Origin: Odontocerum albicorne
Lineage: Eukaryota; Arthropoda; Insecta; Trichoptera; Odontoceridae
Direction: 5' to 3'
Assembly: GCA_949825065.1 (NCBI GenBank)
Contig: OX463848.1
Span: 29,145,549 to 29,209,548, forward strand
DNA length: 64,000 nucleotides
Part shown: in pieces, positions 12,120 through 24,515 of the stretch
Numbering within the stretch: the stretch's first letter is position 1
Layout: each line of letters starts with the position of its first letter
Translations under genes and position numbers: made by a program
The notes under the pieces: model-generated
Seen by the model: the letters and a program-made list of their open reading frames with translations, nothing else
What the model was told of the DNA's origin: nothing
Databases searched by the model: none

Positions 12120-13073
12120 GATAAGTCCAGAAAGTAAGTGTACTGAATTTTTGTAGGTTACAATTTTTTTTATTTAAACAAAAAAATTACGTGGTTACCG
12201 TAGTACATATGTAAGCTATTTTTCGACATAGTCGCCATTCCTTTCAATGCAGGTGGTGAAGCGGGGTATCAACTTTTTGATGCCTTCCTCGAAGTAGTTT
12301 CCCGCCAACCCCTCCGTCCACTTCTCCACCTCCTCCTTTACCTCCTCGTTGGTTGAAAACATTTTTCTACCCATGTGCAGCTTCAGGGAGGTAAAGAGAT
12401 AGTAATCTTAAGGTGCTAGGTCAGGGGAATGCACGGGATCGTTCAGGACATCCCATTTAAACGAGGCGAGCAGTTCCTTCGTGGCGTTGGCCGTGTGTGG
12501 TCTGGCATTATCGTACAGCAGGCAGACTCCCTTTGTCAGCATGCCTCTCATCTTGTTCTGAATCGCCCTCCGCAATTTTTTTAGGGTCTCACAGTATCTT
12601 GCAGAGTTGATGGTCTCCCCTTGAGGCATATATTCACTTAAAATTATGCCTTGACAGTCCCAAAACAATTTCGTCAATTTCGTCAGTCACAATTGAAGGT
12701 CTTCCGCTCCTCTGATCATCATGCACAGACGTACGACCGAGTTTTTAAACTCGCGACACCACTTGTACACACTCGCACGATTCATAGCTTTATCACCATA
12801 TGCAGTTTTCACCTCATTATAAACCTCAACCGGAGGTTTTCCCTTCCAAACGAGATAACGGATGACGCCGCGTATTTCGCACTTGGCGGGAGATCGGATT
12901 TACATTTTTCACAAAAAGTGTTGTCGCGTCGACACTTCTCCCCTTACTGACCTCAAACCGGTCTCGTTGCGGACGGGAAGGGTCAGGCTACACGGAAGTG
13001 TAGCTAACATGTCGAAAATAAAATCCATCCGGTCGTGAGAGCCTCAGTACACTTACTTTCTGGATATGCCTCG
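12120..13073 (-). mobile_element. mariner family 2, internally deleted copy
   Basis: The copy is about 954 bp, against a usual ~1.3 kb. The left end at 12120 contains CCAGAAAGTAAGTGTACTG. The right end, reverse complemented from 13073, reads CGAGGCATATCCAGAAAG. TA dinucleotides flank it at 12118-12119 and 13074-13075. A second copy in the opposite orientation lies at 55197-56116. Confidence 0.95.
12230..12970 (-). pseudogene. mariner family 2 transposase, deleted and with nonsense codon
   Basis: The minus strand keeps the helix-turn-helix segment (MNRASVYKWCREFKNS, then a basic RSGRPSIVTDEI in a shifted frame). It then jumps directly to FWDCQGIILSEYMPQGETIN, so the linker and the first catalytic aspartate are deleted. 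The second aspartate is present in LLYDNARPH and the third in DLAP-stop-DYYLF, where a serine codon has become TAA. The remaining C-terminus, including EKWTEGLAGNYFEEGIKKL, is readable. It is non-functional. Confidence 0.92.
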
Positions 13074-13077
13074 TACA

Positions 13078-13980
13078 TGACATTTATTGCATTTATCTTT
13101 CCATTTTGTCTACCCCTGACTTTCCATGGATAATCTATGATATTTCCAGCGATTGAGCTAGCCAATCTAAATAACCGGACAAAAGTGACTGTCTCTTGTA
13201 TGTTTATTTCTTTATCTTCACAGTCCATGAAGGTAATTGCTTCACATTTAATACTTGGTATTATATTCTCATAAATCATAGTTATGATTATGTAAAAATA
13301 ATATATTATGAATATGTATAAGATGCGATTAAGCGTACGAAAATTACGAAACAATGATATCAAATTTTGCGAGTAATTTGATACAATACTAGGGTGTGGT
13401 CGTAATATCATATTTCTGTGAGATATTTTGAAAGTAGTCGACTCAATAAGTACCAGTAATAAAAAAATATCAATACAAGATTCATAAGAAAAAACAAATT
13501 ATCTACTCAAAAACTTTAGTATAGTATTCTGAGATTATTTAATTGGTCGAAAATAAAGCGATTCTCTATTTACTTTCTCTTAACTATAATAACTGACATT
13601 AAACTTCCAAAAGTGTATTAACTGTATCTATGGCGACTTATCCAACGTTAAGAACTAATACAAGTACTATAGCACTTGTTTTCTATCCAGAATGTCGGGC
13701 TTTGATTTCTGTTGATGATAAAAAAATAAGTTATTCAATCTGACATTTCCACAAATTGACTGTTTAACATCTTACTTGTTGGTTTTTAGAAATTGTAACT
13801 TAGTTAAAAACTCACCAGGTTATACTGTATTCATCAAAAGCCCTATTCAATACGACAGATGCTGATAAAATCTAATATGGTTTATATAAATATGATTATA
13901 AATATTAAATTATTATCATAATTATAAATAGGCATCATGAATGTCTTTAAGATCTTTATAAATTTTAACTGCCATATTTA
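13078..13980. other. Anonymous DNA with one unassigned open frame
   Basis: A minus-strand frame of 135 codons runs from 13411 to 13004. Its last ~25 codons are mariner terminal repeat, so only the first ~110 belong to the flank. It has a hydrophobic Ile/Tyr-rich stretch (residues ~30-45) and a mixed segment EAITFMDCEDKEINIQETVT. I recognise no family. It is more likely chance than a gene. Confidence 0.25.
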
Positions 13981-13984
13981 TTTA

Positions 13985-14240
13985 TTTTATTTATTAACAC
14001 TTTATTGCAAAAACAATCTGGCGGGCTTATTGCCAAGCAATCTATTCTAACCAACTAGACAAAAGTAAATAAAGCAAGTTACATGGTCGCAAAAATATTC
14101 AAATGGTAATTAATCTTTATGAAATAATAAAAGTAAAAGTGAGATATCATCGATCAAAGGAAAAAGAAGGGATGGCGGAGAGGAAAGAAAATTCAAGAAT
14201 GAAACACGATATATTACTAACTAGAAATTAATTGTATGGC
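13985..14240 (-). repeat. LINE 3' untranslated end, partial copy
   Basis: On the minus strand this contains the tail motif AATAAGCCCGCCAGATTGTT and GAGATATCACT-like sequence, as at 14470-14700 and 33430-33680. It lacks coding sequence, so it is a 5'-truncated copy of the same LINE, placed in tandem before the next one. Confidence 0.8.
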
Positions 14241-14464
14241 TGGTAATTTAGCATATGTAACTCCAAAAGAAATATTTGATTTTATCTGCAGCAGCTAATA
14301 AACGTCAGTATAACAATAAATACAGATATCGGAGCAGTGTTCTAACAACAGTGACCATCCGTGGTGAGCAAGCGGACATTTCCAGATAGTTTTTTTTCTC
14401 TAGCTTATTAATCTTCGTAAAATTTCTTCCAATGCACAAAACTTAGGTTTTTAAGATAAATTTA

Positions 14465-15075
14465 ATTGTTTGACACTTCACTGTGGGCTTATTGCTAGGC
14501 GGCAATATCTTCCAACCAACAAGACAAACGTAAATAAAGGAAGTTACATGGTCGCAAAAAATCAAATGATTATTATTTTTATGAAATTTATACATAATAA
14601 AAGTCAAAGTGAGATATCATCAATCATAGGAAAGTGAAGGGATAATGGAGAGGAAAGAAAAATCAGGATTATATAACTGACTAGAAATAAAGATTTTTTT
14701 CAGTCGCTTCTTAAAGCGTGCAAAGGACGGAGCGAGTCTAACATTGGTTTGTAACTGGTTCCAGAGTCTCACGGCATGGACAGTACAGGATGACGTAAAA
14801 AAGGAAGAGCTGTGAACTGGGAAGGTCAATAAACGATCTCTGTTTGACCGTAGCGCAAGTCCGTGATCGGAAAGATTCTGAAAATTATCAGCGAGATAGG
14901 AGGAGGGTGACGGGACAGTTAAGGATATTAAACACTATATACGAGTAGTATGTGAATTTGGTGGATTTCTCTCGTTCAATCAGATCAGCTCCCCCAGGTA
15001 TGAAATGGTGTGATCGTACTTTCTCAAGCCAAAAATAAATCTTAGACAAACATTTTGAAGACGCTGTTATTTGAT
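14465..15075 (-). pseudogene. LINE reverse-transcriptase 3' end (family of 32.7 kb)
   Basis: Minus-strand reading from about 15070 gives QRLQNVCLRFIFGLRKYDH. Then, after shifts, AVRLWNQLQTNVRLAPSFAR followed by FKKRLKKIFISSQ closes the ORF near 14680. This is the post-RT C-terminus of a non-LTR retrotransposon and closely matches the plus-strand copy at 33000-33390. The 3' UTR runs to about 14470. A TACGAGTA octamer at 14940-14947 sits where the related copy has no such sequence. Confidence 0.88.
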
Positions 15076-15561
15076 ATCAAAATAATAAACGTCCGCATAG
15101 TCCAAAATCTGAAAGAGCAGAGATTACACAAGCAAGATTTTGGTTTTAGTAGGCAAGAATCTTCGCAACAATTTAAGAGAATGAAGGCCGAAGAAGGTCC
15201 TTCGGTTTACCTACGGTCACAATACTCATATTGGACAGTTTGTTACAAAATTCCACAACTCGGTTAGCAAAATGTTTCCATGGATTTCAGTTTTTGAAAG
15301 TTTTAACTAATATCTTCTCGAATGTTTGTTTTGATTTTTTTTAATATAGGTGAAGTTCTGAGCTACCATAATGAATTCTCAAGATCTCTTAGCACTAAAT
15401 CAAGTATCCACATTTTCGCCGTTTAAGCTCAAGAACTAGGATCTATCTTTGAAAGTTAGATTAGCCAGACAACTTGGATCTCATATTGCTCATCTGAAAG
15501 TCCTTTAAAAAGGTTCTATATTTTCTAACCGAATTCAAGTAAAGGTTTAGCATAGGTCTTA
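15076..15561. other. Anonymous AT-rich stretch
   Basis: I see no gene or repeat family. Confidence 0.4.
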
Positions 15562-15619
15562 TAATGCACCATAAATAAACTTTCGGTCATTCGACCGAAA
15601 GTTTATTTATGGTGCATTA
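15562..15619. repeat. Perfect 27-bp-arm hairpin
   Basis: The arm 15562-15588 (TAATGCACCATAAATAAACT...) is perfectly complementary to 15593-15619, leaving a 4-base loop ATTC. No terminator or gene context explains it; a fold-back insertion or snap-back duplication is likely. Confidence 0.95.
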
Positions 15620-16845
15620 GTTTAACAATTAAAGTGTATAACAATTAGGTGTATTAATTTAACAATTAAAATGAAGTGTATTGTGTGAATTTTGTTATTT
15701 TAAAATATGGCTTATGCCATTTTTTACGTATTTCTAATATTTAATTAAATAGTCCATGAACCATGTGTGAGAAAATCAGAAACAGACAATTAATATTTTA
15801 TGCATTTTTAGATTGAACCTGAAATGTATAGGTAGTAGAAAATAATCATTAAACCGTCAAGGCCAAATTCAGGCATTGCTAATGCAATATACTGATTGCA
15901 AATAATTGCAACGCAATAATCAAACATTTTAATTGGTTTATCCCAAAATAGTTGACCGAAAAAAACATTTATTTGAATAGACACCATTTTTCTTATGAAA
16001 CAAAGGAAATATAAATTTTGTTTTTTTTTCTCCTTGATAATGGAGGAAATTCCAATTGTCGTACGGCCTTAAACTATCAAAAAGTTCAAATGCTTTTTGG
16101 CTAAATAATTTTGTTCTGAGGAAACCGCTGACTATCCAACTGTGTGTAACTCATGATAAAAATCAAACTAATATGAATCTATTTAAAAAAACTTAATTTA
16201 ATATATTTCTTAAAATAGTTCAAAATGATTTTTTTAAGTAGATAAACAAAAATACTCACCTTAACGTCTGACTTTTTCATTCACTTTTCTTTTAAGATAC
16301 CTTCGCTAATCCTGATTTTTTTTTCGATTTGCTGTTTATATCCAACATAACCATACATGTGTATACATATATGAAATATATAAATGAATAAAAGCGTCTA
16401 CTAAAAAAATATAAATTTACGAGTATTTTTTTGGATCGTGTCTAACAGCGATTAAATCAGAGTATACTTGTTAATAAATCTTTATTTCAGTTATTCTAAA
16501 AAATAAATGTTGGCTACTCTTAGGCTCATATTCATAGTCTAACCTAAATACAAATTTCTAATCATAAAATTTCGTGATTGATATTCAGAGTTGGACCTCA
16601 CACGCTCTTAATTTTAAAGTTTAGTAATGAAACCACATGACTCCCATATTTATGGATCCTACGACAAATTTGTATGGATTTTTACTTTAAATACAAAATT
16701 CTTCAGTATATAATAGTTAAGATTTACTATTTAGTGTTAAGGATGAACTGGTCTTAGAGGTGTACTTATTATATTAAAAAAAATTAAAAATAAGTTGTCC
16801 TTGAAGAGAGGAACAAAAATTTATGTAGCCTACTTTTAATAATAC
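15620..16845. other. Anonymous AT-rich stretch
   Basis: I see no gene or repeat family. Confidence 0.4.
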
Positions 16846-16930
16846 TTGGCTATCAACCAGAGGGTATGGAATTAGATTCCCGATGGAGCCAAACGATGGG
16901 TTAAGTCTGATTTTCAACGTGGGGTTTTTT
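16846..16930 (+). repeat. SINE-A fragment
   Basis: CTATCAACCAGAGGGTATGG followed by AATTAGATTCCCGATGGAGCC matches the second half of the SINE-A tRNA head, including the B-box region. The rest of the element is missing or very diverged. Confidence 0.55.
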
Positions 16931-17330
16931 GACATATTTGTGGTTGATACAAATAAATTTCTAAATGAAAATTATACTCTATATGACGGAAGCACAAAAA
17001 AAGTGTTCAAAATGTGACATCGAATAACCTCATATGTTTGATTAATATACGTGGTCGGTGCACTACGATCATGGGTTATAAGAATAATGGAGGTGAGGTG
17101 TATGCTATGTAACTAAAATAAAACTGATCGGCGCCTGTACCATTACTCGACTGAAGTAATGTTTGGAAACTACTCGTTTATATCTAGATTTAGAAAAGAC
17201 ACGCTTCACGGTTCGCTTGGTTTATATTGAATTAACTTTTATGGTTATATATTGAATACTAAAGTAAAGTATGTAGAGTAAAACGCTGCAAGTGTTTTTT
17301 CATTGTTGACAAATTAAAGATTATGTATTT
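16931..17330. other. Anonymous AT-rich stretch
   Basis: Nothing recognisable. Confidence 0.35.
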
Positions 17331-17332
17331 AA

Positions 17333-17500
17333 TTTTTTTTTAAAGAATATATATGACTGAAGTCATAGGTATCCTTATACCCTCGAACACTAGGCTGAAA
17401 AAGTGCCTGTGCCGTTCGAGGCGTGTATACAGAGTTCGAACCGACGACCTTATACACGGAAGTCCAGTGCGCTACCGCGCGGCCATGCACCTCACAATAT
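17333..17500 (-). repeat. SINE-C copy (tRNA-derived)
   Basis: The minus strand starts near 17500 with GTGCATGGCCGCGCGGTAGC, then CACTGGACTTCCG and the B-box-like GGTTCGAACTC. This is a tRNA-like head with A- and B-box spacing. The tail contains ATGACTTCAGTCATATATA, shared with the 61.3 kb copy. The head is distinct from SINE-A and SINE-B. Confidence 0.75.
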
Positions 17501-17889
17501 GAAGAATGAATGTTTACAATTAAATATATATTCATCCACTTGATAAAGCAACATGTTGATGTTTATTAAGATGTTAATAGTAAAATGTATAATTGATATT
17601 CATTATACCATTGGCTCAATCTTAAGACGCTGGCGGGATCGTCTTATGATTCCTTTAATGTTGATATTTGCTTAAATCATCCTCGCTTTTTAACAAACAT
17701 TACAGTAATAACGCAAATTCGAAATGGTATTAACTACATCATAATCATTTCTTCTACAATCCAGGATGGATCTTGGTTGCCGGCAGGATTCTCGTTTATC
17801 TATATCTCTCAGCAGCATAAATTAATTCATTAATATGGTATGTAAAAAAGTGTGTCACAATTAAAAAAATATCTAGTTGTTCAAGCCGA

Positions 17890-18205
17890 GCATTAAAAAG
17901 TTTTAAAGTTAATTTCTACTTGTACTAGTCATACGTTAAAAAGTATTATAGTTAATTTTTACTTGTACCAGTCAAACGTTAAAAAGTCTTATAGTTCATT
18001 TTTACTTGTACCAGTCAAAAGTTAAAAAGTCTTATAGTTAATTTTTACTTGTACCAGTCAAACGTTAAAAAGTCTTATAGTTAATTTTTACTTGTACCAG
18101 TCAAAAGTTAAAAAGTCTTATAGTTAATTTTTACTTGTACCAGTCAAACGCTAAAAAGTCTTATAGTTAATTTCTACTTGTACCAGTCGAACGTTAAAAA
18201 GTTTT
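17890..18205 (+). repeat. 43-bp tandem repeat, about 7 copies
   Basis: The unit includes TTAAAAAGTCTTATAGTTAA and TTTTTACTTGTACCAGTCAA. Copies alternate between CAAACG and CAAAAG at the junction. The array ends where a repeat-D copy begins. Confidence 0.95.
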
Positions 18206-18510
18206 ATTTATTTACACATGTCAAGGAATATACATCATTCGTAAAAAAAAATAAAAGGTAATTTAATTTGGACACACAATTTTAATGGATCTGGGTTTGT
18301 TGCCTTTCATTTGTCGTGTCCCCAGTAAACTAGGTTTTTGCCTGTACCTCACTCAGGACATGTAGCATGAACAAATAAATCGATACTTCTTTCCGATTTT
18401 TTATTATAAAAACCACATTCTCATCAACCTGAAAAACAGTGACACTCCATTACACATGCGTACATCTAGTAAAATCAAACTCCTCACACTTCATCACTCC
18501 AGACAGACCA
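18195..18510 (-). repeat. Repeat D copy, minus strand
   Basis: The minus strand carries the family core, ACACGACAAATGAAAGGCAA then CAAACCCAGATCC, and the upstream CACTGTTTTTCAGGTTGATG. The 5' boundary near 18510 and the (ATAA)-type 3' end near 18200 give a ~310-bp unit. Confidence 0.85.
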
Positions 18511-19541
18511 AAAATATTCACCCCACAATGTACCACACATAATCACAAAAATAAAAAAAAAACACAAATACAAAAAAAAAATACCACACTCAAGAGCTCA
18601 CACAAACCTTTTCCACAAGTAATTCCTCTTGTAAGCCTAAGTACTCAAACTCTTGTCGAAATTAACAATAAAGTTCGATATTTAATTTCTTGCCAATTGT
18701 TATAAAATCCCCACCTTTATTTTTTATTTTTATTTTCTTGTATAGTTCGTGAATTAAATTAAAAACAAATTCCATTTGACTAATAATTACAATAATAGGA
18801 TTTTTTGTTTTATAAAAACGAGGAGTATATCTTGTTACGTTTTTTAAATTATTCCATAGATCATAAATCAAAGATAACATGCCTGAATTTTCTTGACGAT
18901 TTCACGAACAATGCAACAAACAAACATCCCAAATATTTATTGCGTGACCAACAATGGCGATGAATCTACGACATGAAGTGCGATTTCAGCAGTCATCCTT
19001 GGATTTCACAAATTTGCACGGTGTGAAACGTGGTTTATGGAAATTTTATGATTAGTATTTTTGCTAAGCAAGTTAGCGTCCTGAATTTATGTGGACACAC
19101 ATGTCTGTTTGTTTGTTCTTCTTTTTTTTCCGTAGCAAATTAGCTGTTTAACATAAATCGTACATGGTGATGAAAACGAAGATATTATAAATAAAAGTAA
19201 AGAAATACTTCATTGTATTTAACCTATTGATCGTCTTCTAAATGAAATCATTTAGCTTTAAAAACCATGGTCAGATATGTTAAGAACGTGTGCTTTCTGA
19301 GGTGCAAAAGCTTGCACTCAATTTACTTATAAGCTCGCAGGCATCACTCATTTATAACATTAACTGGTTTTACTAAGCGGAGCTGCCTATCAATATCATG
19401 TTATTTATTATAACACTTCATGGTATAATGTACAAATGAGTAAGTTTATTGCTAAATAACAATCACCTCTAACGAACCAGAAAATTGATTCATAATTTAG
19501 TTTGTAATGTTGGATGCAAGATTAACATTAGAGATCTATGA
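18511..19541. other. Anonymous AT-rich stretch
   Basis: A short GC-richer patch lies at about 18880-19040. I see no gene. Confidence 0.35.
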
Positions 19542-19597
19542 GTTATAAGCAGGGCTGTGGAGTCGGAAGAAAAAAAACACGACTCCGACTCCGATTC

Positions 19598-19685
19598 CTA
19601 TATTTACCAACAACACGACTCCGACTCCACAACTCCGACTCCACGACTCCGACTCCACAACTCCGACTCCACAACTCCGACTCAA
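19598..19685 (+). repeat. Left subterminal (CGACTC)n-like array
   Basis: Repeated CTCCGACTCCACAA-type units sit just inside the left end of the hAT element. The right end has a similar array at about 20505-20600 in the same strand sense (GACTCC), so the two arrays are direct, not inverted. hAT transposases are known to bind subterminal repeats, so these are probable binding arrays. Confidence 0.8.
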
Positions 19686-19781
19686 AAAAGCTCAATTTTA
19701 TCAGGTTGTTTCCTACCTTTGCATATAGCCATTTTTTTCATGTTATAGGGATAAAAATAAAACAAGATCAAACTTAAATAA

Positions 19782-20363
19782 TTATTTATTAGAATTTATT
19801 CTTAAAAACAACATTGCTTCTATTAAATCTGTATTCGTAGAGGCTCTCAAATCAGAATTGAGAATTTTAAGAGCGGAAAATAACCGCTCTACGGATACTT
19901 GGGTTGGCGGTAATGCTGTAACGATCAATGCTGAATCTTTTACGATTTCTAGATACCGCTGTATTGCCATTTCAACATTTAACTTATAAGTTCGGTCAAT
20001 TTTTTCCATTATTTTCAATGCATCATAAAATTCAATTTTAAATTTTGAAATAGAGTCTCCTTCATCTATATTGGGACTGTGATTCAAACGAGGACGTTTT
20101 AGTTTATCTTGTTCATTGAGATATTTTTCTAAATCGTCTTCAGATTCAGCGGTGTCGGATGAAGATGATGATACTTGGTGTACGCTGCCTGCTGTCGTCT
20201 CTTTTTCTAGTCGAAGGCCTTTCATACGAACGATTAATTCAAACAGAGCGTTTTTAGCTCTATTTATTTGTTCTTCCGTCAATATGGATCGAACCATGGG
20301 GTTAACATAGATCCCAACCAACAGAATTTTCTTTCGACGTGAGAAAGAAGGAGACAAACACAT
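19782..20363 (-). pseudogene. hAT transposase C-terminal fragment (193 codons)
   Basis: The frame opens at 20363 and ends at 19782. Residues ~150-190 hold the hAT C-terminal dimerisation signature: PPTQVSVERLFSALKILNSD, then LRASTNTDLIEAMLFLRIN. Residues ~60-80 are Ser/Glu-rich, as in the linker before this domain. The N-terminal BED finger and catalytic core are absent. Upstream on the same strand another frame reads NHRDPFNASSLRKC, which suggests a frameshift near 20360. Full hAT transposases are about 600 residues, so this cannot be active. Confidence 0.9.
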
Positions 20364-20971
20364 TTTCGTAGACTTGATGCATTAAATGGATCTCGGTGAT
20401 TCACCATATCGGCGCGACTTGCGCCTGCAAGTTTAATATTCGTGCACAATACACATTCATTATAATAATTTAAAAAAAATGTATTTTAAATTTTAACGAA
20501 AAAGTAGTCGGAGTCGCTCGTTTTTTACGACTCCTACTCCGACTCCGGCCCAAACACCGCGACTCCGCGACTCCGACTCCAACTCCGACTCCGACTCCCC
20601 TGGTTATAAGATTAAAAATCCCAACAATCACTTGAAGATTTAAATATTTGAAGTTTGAAGATAGTATCACGCTCCGTCACAGAGAATATAATGCTTTTTG
20701 AATCATTTTTTGAAACACATCAATAACGAAGCAAGGTTTATTAGCTACCAGCTTATTTCAAAGTCTAACGCCATCATCATTTGGAAAAAAAACTGTTTCA
20801 AAAGTGACATCTTTGAAAAATAAAAACATTTAACACGCACCTTCAAAACTAAATAAATATGTTACAATTTGCGATTCTTTATGGCTTTCATTTAAAACTG
20901 AAACTTATAAATGTATTCTTACTTTAGTTAACTAGATTTTAAAACAGTTTAAATTAAGATGAGAAAAATAC

Positions 20972-21135
20972 AACCCATATGGTTCATGTTATTGAGTTAC
21001 TTAAAAGTAGATAAAACCCGTATGGTTCATGTTATTTAGTTACTTGAATGTAGATGAAACCCATATGGTCCATGCTATTTAGTTACTTAAAAGTAGATAA
21101 AACCCATATGGTCTATGTTATTTAGTTACTTAGAA
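20972..21135 (+). repeat. 43-bp tandem repeat, about 4 copies
   Basis: The unit contains CCCATATGGTTCATGTTATT and TAGTTACTTAAAAGTAGATA. Copies differ by a few substitutions. Its sequence is unrelated to the 43-bp array at 17890. Confidence 0.9.
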
Positions 21136-21139
21136 GTCA

Positions 21140-24100
21140 TTACTTTATTAATAAGATGAACTTTCGTCTCATAGTAAGATCAAAATAATAGCTTCAATAA
21201 GGTATGATCTCTCTCCCCAATACAATACATACCATCCTGCAGATTTTAAATTTTATGAACTAATTTATAAAATAGCCTGTAACTGGTCACTGGATCAAGA
21301 AACAGTTTTAAAGTAAATGAAACAATAGTAAAAGTAAGTTAAAAGTTGTCATAGCATGAGAATGGATGTGTGAAAAAAATCACCTTTACATAACTCTTAT
21401 TGAATACTCATAACGTTAAATAGTAACTCCTTTAAAAACAATGATATGTACTTACATAAAGCAAAATTATCGTGATTAGACCTCAACAAATAAACAAGAT
21501 TTACTTGTTTTTTATTATTTTATCTCAACGATCTTTGTTAAAGATATTGCGTGAAACTATTTTATATAAAAAACTTGTTAATTATCAACTTAGCGTTAAG
21601 TGTAATTAACCGGAAAACTCATCGATTATAAATATTTTGTGTTACGCATATGTGTAATCTTATGATGTCTATATGAATAATGATATAAAAATGAGTTTCG
21701 AAATTCACGGTTTGTAATAAATCTTGTTCAATTTCTTATCAATTGTATTTATTGAAAGTAGGTTTTCTTTTAGATCATCCTAAAATCTCTACCAGTTTAT
21801 ATATACCAAGTTTTAAAAACTCAGTGTATACTCATTTAATTAAATTAACACTTTGTATTACATATAAAAATTTCATTCAAAATCTACCAACAATTTGCAG
21901 TATCTCCAAATCAAGCCTTTTCCATGAAATTAATAATGCGGAAAGTTAATAAAAGTGTTGAAAATTTAATCAACATCATTACTTTCAAATGAGTGATGTC
22001 TCCTGTTTATGGATGGGGATTTCTCACAGATGATTATCAGCAATATCCGAGTATTCAATATATTTAATTCCAACGTCGGAAAAGGAAATTATTGTAACTA
22101 GCAATACTGTTAGTTAATAGTGCCCTAGGAATTTATAAGATCACATCTGTGATGAACAAATTCACTCAAAATTTATAATAGCATTACTTTTAAAATATGT
22201 AATAAATCAAAAGATTTAGAAGTGGTACTTTCACAAGTGGTTTTAGACTTTCATGTATAATACCAATACACAAGGGAGGCTCAGTGGATAATGAAAAAAC
22301 ATTTACAGCCGTATATCAGTAAAACATTCTCTCAAATATAGTACTGTTGAAACAATAGTGAACGGCCGATTGCAGAACATGGAATGATGTGTTTTCACAA
22401 GCAAACGATAAATTGACTCAAGTTAAAAAATGGATGAACTCAAATATATTGATTTTGAATTCCCAAAAAACTAAATATTATATATCACATTTAGCCTGTT
22501 TGTCATCAGCTGATTGCAAAGGAAAGGGTTGATAATATCTGGAAAGAATTGATAATATCAAATATCTTGGTGTTTTCGTTAACCAGTTACGACGCTGAGA
22601 TGTCTATATAAAGATTTGAAAACAAAAATCTAAAAATTTTGATTTTATTTTCATGTGATTCGAAATATGTTCTTAAATGTGCATATTTTGTTCTATGTCA
22701 ATCGGCACTATCATACTATATGACAGATGGGGGATAGACTAACGCAAAATTACATACTTTAAACTTTTCAAAAATATTTTTGATAAATAATTAATACTCT
22801 CCCTGTCCAGTATCAACACTCTAATGAATACTCTCCCTGTCCAGTATCCCACGCGAATATATTCAATTAGTATCGGGTTCTTAACATAATCAACTGACAC
22901 TTCAAACAAATATGTTTATATTACTTGACACTATAATCGAAACACAAATAAATTATTGTACAAACTCGACAAATTCACATGATACCTTATTTCTCGGTCC
23001 ATAAAGTAAGAGCATGTCTTGCTCCTTTGATCTATAATAAAATAAAAAGTTCAATTCCAACAGAAAGATGCTAAAACTCAGACAAGGGATCGCAATTTCA
23101 TTGTTGTCACGACAGGAATTTAATTACTTGGACAGGAATTTGACTAATTTTCTTACAAGAGGCGTAAATTGTAGCAAATATTTGTATTAACTCTTTACTT
23201 ACTAATGAGAATGTTAAGACAAAAAGATAATTAAATATATATTTTCAATTAAATACTTGTTGATTAAGAATGTGATGTTACGTTTGATCTTCACCAGAGA
23301 CAACTGCTCAAACTTTTCAGCATTCCCAATATCTCAAATACGTTATTGATTAGTATATAAAGAAAATAGAACGGGGTATTTTTTTGTAAATTTATATAGC
23401 AGGGCAGAGTTCAGTGGAAAATACTCGTAACTCAATGTCACAACTTAACAAATTAATGAGAATTTTTAACAAACGCATTAAATAATAATAATTAATCGAT
23501 AAAAAGTATCAATATACGAGTATTTTTTTCATGTTAATTTGTCTGTATGCATGGATGCAGACACAATGGTTAACTGCGACAAATAGTATGCAACAAGTTC
23601 AAATTCATATAATTCAAGTGACCAGTTAAAATGAAATTGTTTTTGTCTGCCTTGTTTTTTATATATTTGTGTATATAATATTGAATAATTCAGTTATTTT
23701 TTTATCGTAATCAATGTAAATCATTTAAATTATCTTAATACTTAGTACAACTTAAGTAAAGGACGAAAGTACAACTTAAGTAAAGGAAATTAAAAAGGGC
23801 GTACACATTAATTTACTGATAGAGAATTTAACTTATTACTATTAGACCCGAGCAAAACTTCATATCACTATTTTCACGATTGAATATTAACATAATACAA
23901 AGTTTCATAGGATTGCGTGAACTTAAATATGTATTTATGTAATTATTAACACATTCTTGCTTATTGTACCAGTAAGTTAAGTGGAAAAAATCCAATCTAA
24001 TTTATTTTTCTCATTTAACAAAAGAACATTAAACATTTTTTCAAAACTGATTTAAGTCATATCACATTTTTTCATAGAAAATAATTAAAAAAATTGGAAC

Positions 24101-24425
24101 AAGATAGTTTTTTTCCTACCAGATATAACTTTAAAATCAATATGAATAGTTTAATTTCCAATAACTGTCGAAATAGTTATTTACACGCGCTTTAGATTAT
24201 GACGGTACAAGTCCCGTTGAAGTTGTTAAAAATTAAAAACCCGTAGGCTAATAACCTATAATACATGAATTAATTCAATACTCCGCCCTACGATAACTAA
24301 ACGCAATTTTTTAATTGCATTACATCTTATTTTTTTTTGTGGAGATTTTATTTTATGTCAGCATTTTCTTCCAATAAACTGAATAATATTTTATTGTAAG
24401 ACCTGAACATTAATAAAATTAACAT
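21140..24425. other. Anonymous AT-rich DNA
   Basis: No gene. Small direct duplications include AATACTCTCCCTGTCCAGTA (about 22793 and 22826) and GTACAACTTAAGTAAAGGA (about 23745 and 23770). Two footprint octamers lie at 23422 and 23515. Confidence 0.4.
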
Positions 24426-24429
24426 ACAT

Positions 24430-24515
24430 TTTAGTTGATCATTATAGGAAATCGAATCAGCTGTCTTATGTTGGTAGGCAAGCGCTGTACTACGAGTATT
24501 AGACCACGTTATTCA
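24430..24515 (-). repeat. SINE-A head fragment carrying a footprint octamer
   Basis: The minus strand matches the tRNA head (B-box side GGAAATCGAATCAG on plus, A-box side TTAGACCACG). TACGAGTA at 24491-24498 interrupts it; removing six bases brings the length within one base of other copies. Confidence 0.6.

Larger units (their letters stand above)
19550..20602 (-). mobile_element. hAT element with GACTCC subterminal arrays
   Basis: The left end starts CAGGGCTGTGGAGTCGG and the right end, reverse complemented, starts CAGGGGAGTCGGAGTCGG. Both sides carry the same 8-bp target duplication, GTTATAAG (19542-19549 and 20603-20610), which is diagnostic of hAT transposition. The element is 1053 bp and keeps only the C-terminal part of a transposase, so it is an internally deleted derivative mobilised in trans. 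The perfect TSD suggests a fairly recent insertion. Confidence 0.96.

Noticed and set aside
17333..17500. A functional tRNA gene
   Set aside because: The head has A- and B-box-like words but is diverged, continues into a SINE tail, and recurs elsewhere.
19538..19777. Plus-strand Asp/Ser/Thr/Pro-rich frames
   Set aside because: They translate the GACTCC subterminal array of the hAT element in alternative frames.
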